Shown here: in pieces, positions 60,695-64,000 of the stretch | How the letters are laid out: every line of letters begins with the position of its first letter | Position numbering within the stretch: the first letter of the stretch is position 1 | Origin: Sporomusaceae bacterium | Lineage (GTDB): Bacteria > Bacillota > Negativicutes > UBA1444 | Direction: 5' to 3' | Assembly (NCBI GenBank): GCA_018434355.1 | Contig: JAHDPL010000014.1 | Location: 124,001 to 188,000 of the forward strand | Length of the DNA: 64,000 nucleotides | Position numbers and translations under genes: made by a program | Notes under the pieces: model-generated | The model's input: the letters and a program-made list of their open reading frames with translations, nothing else | What the model was told of the DNA's origin: nothing | Databases searched by the model: none

Positions 60695-62377
60695 TCATTT
60701 TTCACAACGGAACGGCCAAGACATGATTCCGCCTTCCAGCACTTTCACATTCTCGAACCCTTCGCCTTCAAGGATACATTCGGCTTCATAGCCGCGCAGG
60801 CTGATTTTGCAAAACGCCACCACTTCTTTGGTTTTGTCAATTTCCTGCAGCCGGCTTCGCAATTGGCCGAGCGGAATATACTGGATGTTTTTGCAGTCGG
60901 CAAGCCGAATCTGCTTGCATTCTTCCGGCGACCGAACATCCAAAAACACCGTGTTGTCTGAAGACATTTTGGCTTCGGCCTGCAAGGAAGAAATCCCTTT
61001 GAAAGTTCCCGCCAGTTTGTTCATCGCCGCGTTGGCAGCGACAGCGATGATGTCGATCGGTGAATTGTATGGCGGTGCGTAGGAAAGATCAATGTCGAAC
61101 AGATCGTTGATCGTGCCCCCTAGCGTCAAAACGCTGGCCGCCACATCGACCCTCTTCGACACTTCGCCTTCACCGGCAGCCTGCAGGCCAAGCAATTTGC
61201 GAGTATTGGCTTCGACAATCAACTTGACGCTGAGTAGTTTTGCCCCTGGCATATAGTGCGGCTTGTCATACGCTGATACCATTACGGTAAAATAATCGTG
61301 ACCGAGTTCTTTCGCTTCCCGTTCCGTCAGACCGGTTTTGCCGATATTCATCGTCACGACCCGCACCACGACGGTATTAAGCACGCCGCGGAATTTTTCA
61401 TCGCCGCCGCAGATATTGTCGCCGATAATCCGCCCCTGCTTGTTAGCAGTTGACCCCATCGGCGCAAACACTTTGCGTCCGGAAACAATATTGGTGTTTT
61501 CCACGCAGTCCCCGCCCGCGTAGATATCCGGATCACTGGTTTGCATTTGCTCGTTGACCGCAATTGCTCCGGTCGCGCCGATTGCCAGGCCTGCCTCACG
61601 AGCTAGCGCCACATTGGGCCGCGCGCCGAGCGCCAAAATCACCAGGTCAGCCGGGATGCTGCGTTTATCCGTCTCAACAGCCGACACAGTCTGTTCGCCG
61701 ACAAAGCCGGTGACTTTCTCGCCAGTCAGGACCTGGATTTTTTTCTCTGCCGCATACTTGTGAACCATGCCGGCCACATCCGGGTCCAGGAATGCCGGAA
61801 ACACCTGCTGCTGCATCTCCACAACCGTGACATCCAGCTCCCACTCGCGCAAGGCTTCCGCCATCTCCATGCCAACCAGTCCGGCGCCGATTATCAAAGC
61901 CTTGGTGAATTTTCCGGTTTGAACGCCTTTGCGCACTGCTTCCGCATCTCGCGGATGCCACAATGTAAAAATATTGCCCAGTTCGATGCCCGGCAGCTGC
62001 GGACGCACCGGTGAGGCGCCTGTGCCAATCACCAGTTTGTCATAAGGCAACGCCGACTCTTCACCGTTAACCAGATTTTTCACCAACACGGTTTTAGCAG
62101 GACGATCAATTTTTACCGCCTCAGTTTGTGTCAACACATCAATATTTTTAACGCTTTTGAAAAATGCCGGCGTTCTGAGCGCGCCAGCTGGCGTTTTCAT
62201 CAGATCATTGACTTGATCGACTTCCGCCGCCACAAAATAAGGCATGCCGCAAGCGCCATACGAAATGAGTTCGCCGCGTTCAACAACTGTGATCTGGGCC
62301 TGCGGATCGTTGCGACGCGCTTTCGATGCTGCTTTCAGCCCGGCGGCAACACCGCCGATTACTACTATTTTTTTCAT
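60695..62377 (-). CDS. CoA-disulfide/persulfide reductase with C-terminal rhodanese domain
   Basis: A 560-residue FAD-dependent oxidoreductase. FAD motif VVIGGVAAGLKAASKARR at the N terminus; active-site Cys in SYGACGMPYFVA (near 43); NAD motif ALIIGAGLVGMEMAEAL (near 155); second FAD motif IYAGGDCVE. The C-terminal rhodanese domain (about 460-560) has its own Cys in VVAFCKISLRGYEAE. This architecture is that of NADH-dependent persulfide reductase and CoA-disulfide reductase-rhodanese enzymes, which reduce CoA or protein persulfides to sulfide. ATG 62377 is preferred over a TTG three codons upstream. Neighbours are a zinc-ribbon protein and a DUF1847 protein. Confidence 0.9.
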   Translation of the reverse strand: MKKIVVIGGVAAGLKAASKARRNDPQAQITVVERGELISYGACGMPYFVAAEVDQVNDLMKTPAGALRTPAFFKSVKNIDVLTQTEAVKIDRPAKTVLVKNLVNGEESALPYDKLVIGTGASPVRPQLPGIELGNIFTLWHPRDAEAVRKGVQTGKFTKALIIGAGLVGMEMAEALREWELDVTVVEMQQQVFPAFLDPDVAGMVHKYAAEKKIQVLTGEKVTGFVGEQTVSAVETDKRSIPADLVILALGARPNVALAREAGLAIGATGAIAVNEQMQTSDPDIYAGGDCVENTNIVSGRKVFAPMGSTANKQGRIIGDNICGGDEKFRGVLNTVVVRVVTMNIGKTGLTEREAKELGHDYFTVMVSAYDKPHYMPGAKLLSVKLIVEANTRKLLGLQAAGEGEVSKRVDVAASVLTLGGTINDLFDIDLSYAPPYNSPIDIIAVAANAAMNKLAGTFKGISSLQAEAKMSSDNTVFLDVRSPEECKQIRLADCKNIQYIPLGQLRSRLQEIDKTKEVVAFCKISLRGYEAECILEGEGFENVKVLEGGIMSWPFRCEK

Positions 62378-62404
62378 TACTTGCAATCACCTTTTCTTCT
62401 CGTA

Positions 62405-62614
62405 TTATTTGTGACCGCCACAACAACCATGTCCGTGCCCGTGATAATGTCCGCCGCCACAAGCTGTCTGACTGCCGTCAGCTTCCACCCTGGATTTTTT
62501 CATGCTGCCGCATTTGGGGCAGGGAATCTCATAGCCGTGTTTTCCGCCGGCGGTACAGGGCGGAACCTCCCATTGTTCGCCGCAGTCGAGACAGAGAAAT
62601 TTTCGGTTATTCAT
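62405..62614 (-). CDS. Small zinc-ribbon protein with His-rich tail
   Basis: A 69-residue protein. Two CxxC pairs (FLCLDCGEQW, IPCPKCGSMKK) make a probable zinc ribbon. The C terminus GGGHYHGHGHGCCGGHK is a His/Cys metal-binding tail. AAGGAGG precedes the ATG. It sits between the DUF1847 and persulfide reductase genes of one operon. Metal storage or delivery, or electron/sulfur handling, are possible; the function is unknown. Confidence 0.75.
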   Translation of the reverse strand: MNNRKFLCLDCGEQWEVPPCTAGGKHGYEIPCPKCGSMKKSRVEADGSQTACGGGHYHGHGHGCCGGHK

Positions 62615-62635
62615 TTGTCATTATCCTCCTTGCAC

Positions 62636-63361
62636 TTATTCCATTACTTCGATTTTTTTCAGCCGGTCCTGTTTAAACCGCTCGGAATAGGAATCATAAG
62701 TATAGATCGCCGCCAGCGGATTATGCCCCAACGCCCGGTCCTTGACGGCAAACACCGTCACCATCGCCTGGGAATACTTGATAAACATCGAATCGTGCCC
62801 GACACAGAGGCCGAGCAAAATGTTGAAATCGGTCCCGGCGGCATTCAATACTTCGGCTTGGGCAATCGGGTTGCACATCGGTTCATGCTGGCCGATCTGC
62901 ACCCGTTCATGATCCGCCAAATCCAGCGCGGCTTTGTCAATTCCGCCCACCTTGCACATTACAGATACGACGGCAAAACCGTGGTCTTCAAGAATTTTGC
63001 AAAACACGGCCGCTTCTTTGTGCAATCCGCCGCAAAATGCCACACCAAGTTTTTTGTAGCCCATTTTTCGCGAAAACTCAATGATTTCCTGAACCCGGGG
63101 TTTCACTGGAAACTTATAAGATGGTTGCGCCGTGCGGTCGATGTAGCATTCCGCTTCCTGTACAGAAGCGTTATGAGCAAACAAATGGATGTCAGGTTTA
63201 TCGTATTCTGCTGCCGCCTTTTGAATCGCATCCGGATACAGTTTTGTGGAGCAGAATGCCGGTGCGGTTCCCTCCGGACTCCGGCAAATCCGAAGTTTCA
63301 CCATACATTGATCGCATTTTCCTTCCCAGACTTTTTCTGTTTCTGTCGTCGATTTTTCCAC
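62636..63361 (-). CDS. DUF1847 metal-binding-like protein
   Basis: A 241-residue cytoplasmic protein with Cys-rich N terminus (KCDQCMVKLRICRSP...FCSTK). Further conserved-looking Cys are in AFCGGLHKEAAVFC, HEPMCNPIAQAEVLN and GLCVGHDSMF. DUF1847 proteins are annotated as predicted metal-binding, with no known reaction. The start is GTG at 63361 after AGGAGGAG. It is the first gene of the operon with the zinc-ribbon and persulfide reductase genes, so a role in sulfur or metal-thiol chemistry is likely (inference). Confidence 0.75.
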   Translation of the reverse strand: MEKSTTETEKVWEGKCDQCMVKLRICRSPEGTAPAFCSTKLYPDAIQKAAAEYDKPDIHLFAHNASVQEAECYIDRTAQPSYKFPVKPRVQEIIEFSRKMGYKKLGVAFCGGLHKEAAVFCKILEDHGFAVVSVMCKVGGIDKAALDLADHERVQIGQHEPMCNPIAQAEVLNAAGTDFNILLGLCVGHDSMFIKYSQAMVTVFAVKDRALGHNPLAAIYTYDSYSERFKQDRLKKIEVME

Positions 63362-63430
63362 GCGCTCTCCTCCTACTAAAAAATAATAACCATCAACATT
63401 GTAGAACTATATTTCATTATCCATTCCAAT

Positions 63431-63464
63431 AAAAAAGGGGTGCGATGGGGTCGCAATCCCCTTT
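63431..63464 (-). terminator. Terminator after the YeeE/YedE gene
   Basis: AAAGGGG-TGCGA pairs with TCGCA-A-TCCCCTTT (loop TGGGG); on the minus strand the stem is followed by TTTTTTATT. Confidence 0.9.
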
Positions 63465-63492
63465 CTCAATTATATTCTCCTATGTGCAAAAC

Positions 63493-63999
63493 CTACAAAC
63501 CTTTTTTCTCCAGCCAACGGAACAACAGTAACGTCAGAATCACAAAAGGAATAATCACGAACCAATGATTGACACCGAGGACTTGCGGCAAGGTAATCTT
63601 GCCAAAATCGCCCCACTTTAGCACCGTGTTTTTCAATAACGGAAAAACTTCGGCGAAAAGGGCAGCCCCCGCAACCATTCCAGCAATCCCCCACAGACCA
63701 TCAAGGCGACCTTCACCGACCGCGCCCATTGAAGTCCCAGGGCAGTAACCAAATAGCCCCCAGCCAATTCCGAACAGCAGGCCGCCGATGACAATCGCGC
63801 CTGTGATCATCGGTTTGATCGACAATTTTGCCAGTCCAAGATCTACCAGCAGATAGGTTCCCACCATGCCAACCACAATGGCCGACATCATGAATTTTAC
63901 AATCGTCATATCCAGCATCCGCAGCGCGCCAATCTGTTTGTCATAGCGCAACACCCGGCCTTTTTGCAACAAAAAGCCGAACAAAATCCCTGTAAGCAA
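63493..63999 (-). CDS. YeeE/YedE-family sulfur transporter (5' end beyond window)
   Basis: At least 168 residues of a membrane protein; the frame runs off the window edge without a clear start. Helices and the motif FGYCPGTSMGAVGEGRLDG, with the conserved Cys and GT/GEG pattern, identify the YeeE/YedE (Sulf_transp) family, whose members import thiosulfate or other sulfur compounds. A second half-size gene is often adjacent and may lie outside. It stands directly upstream of the DUF1847-persulfide reductase operon but is separated by a terminator. Confidence 0.82.
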   Translation of the reverse strand: MLTGILFGFLLQKGRVLRYDKQIGALRMLDMTIVKFMMSAIVVGMVGTYLLVDLGLAKLSIKPMITGAIVIGGLLFGIGWGLFGYCPGTSMGAVGEGRLDGLWGIAGMVAGAALFAEVFPLLKNTVLKWGDFGKITLPQVLGVNHWFVIIPFVILTLLLFRWLEKKGL

Positions 64000-64000
64000 T

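Noticed and set aside
62126-63379. 417-codon open frame on the plus strand
   Set aside because: It runs antisense to the persulfide reductase, zinc-ribbon and DUF1847 genes, has no ribosome binding site and no recognisable protein features.
1-64000. CRISPR arrays, rRNA, tRNA genes and transposases
   Set aside because: I found no regularly spaced repeats, no rRNA-like tracts, no cloverleaf with TTCGANTC-type loop and no transposase-like protein. A subtle tRNA could be missed without a scan.

Overview
The window looks like the chromosome of a diderm, anaerobic Firmicute, most likely a member of the Negativicutes (Sporomusaceae-like). Ribosome binding sites are strong AGGAGG types, intrinsic terminators are abundant, and TTG/GTG starts are common, as in Firmicutes. 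However, there is also an AsmA/TamB-like protein (12187-14397) and a signal-peptide beta-barrel protein ending in Phe (17162-18112), which imply an outer membrane. The taxonomic assignment is inference; no rRNA or tRNA is present. I saw no insertion sequence with a transposase, no prophage and no CRISPR array.

Left part (1-18.9 kb), transport and general metabolism: the 3' end of cydC; two tandem Na+/H+ antiporter paralogues and an EamA exporter; a glyoxylate-carboligase-like ThDP enzyme divergent from a LysR regulator; an Fe-alcohol dehydrogenase; an MscS channel coupled to an aldo/keto reductase; a 268-bp interval bounded by inverted repeats; the AsmA-like protein; a CDF metal exporter; and an oxalate/formate-type MFS transporter preceded by two consecutive ZTP (pfl-motif) riboswitches, each with its own terminator. 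A porin-like protein and an unknown protein follow.

Middle (18.9-34.7 kb): phosphoglucomutase, a DUF362 lipoprotein with a fused NapH/NapG-like ferredoxin, a 56-aa orphan, an acyl-CoA ligase, TrkA-TrkH potassium uptake, and a trehalose locus in which OtsA-OtsB (fused) and a hydroxyacid dehydrogenase are divergent from a TreS-maltokinase fusion.

Right part (34.8-64 kb), envelope redox and sulfur: a Psr/Phs-like molybdoenzyme operon (catalytic, FeS, TorD chaperone and NrfD subunits) interleaved with two double-rhodanese lipoproteins; a PAS/SpoIIE phosphatase; a thioredoxin-CcdA fusion; a zinc CDF; a membrane ferredoxin; and an ApbE/haem-b/two-component operon. Then comes an NtrC-family two-component pair next to an operon of a third double-rhodanese lipoprotein, three unknown small/soluble proteins, a Tat-exported metallo-beta-lactamase-fold protein and a ten-TM protein of unknown family. 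That operon has a good sigma-54 promoter with two 18-nt direct repeats 42 bp apart upstream, as expected for an NtrC-type enhancer. The window closes with a CoA-disulfide/persulfide reductase operon and a YeeE/YedE sulfur transporter. I infer that this part handles sulfane sulfur (polysulfide, thiosulfate or persulfide) across the envelope. The sigma-54-driven operon is the best candidate for an undescribed system.
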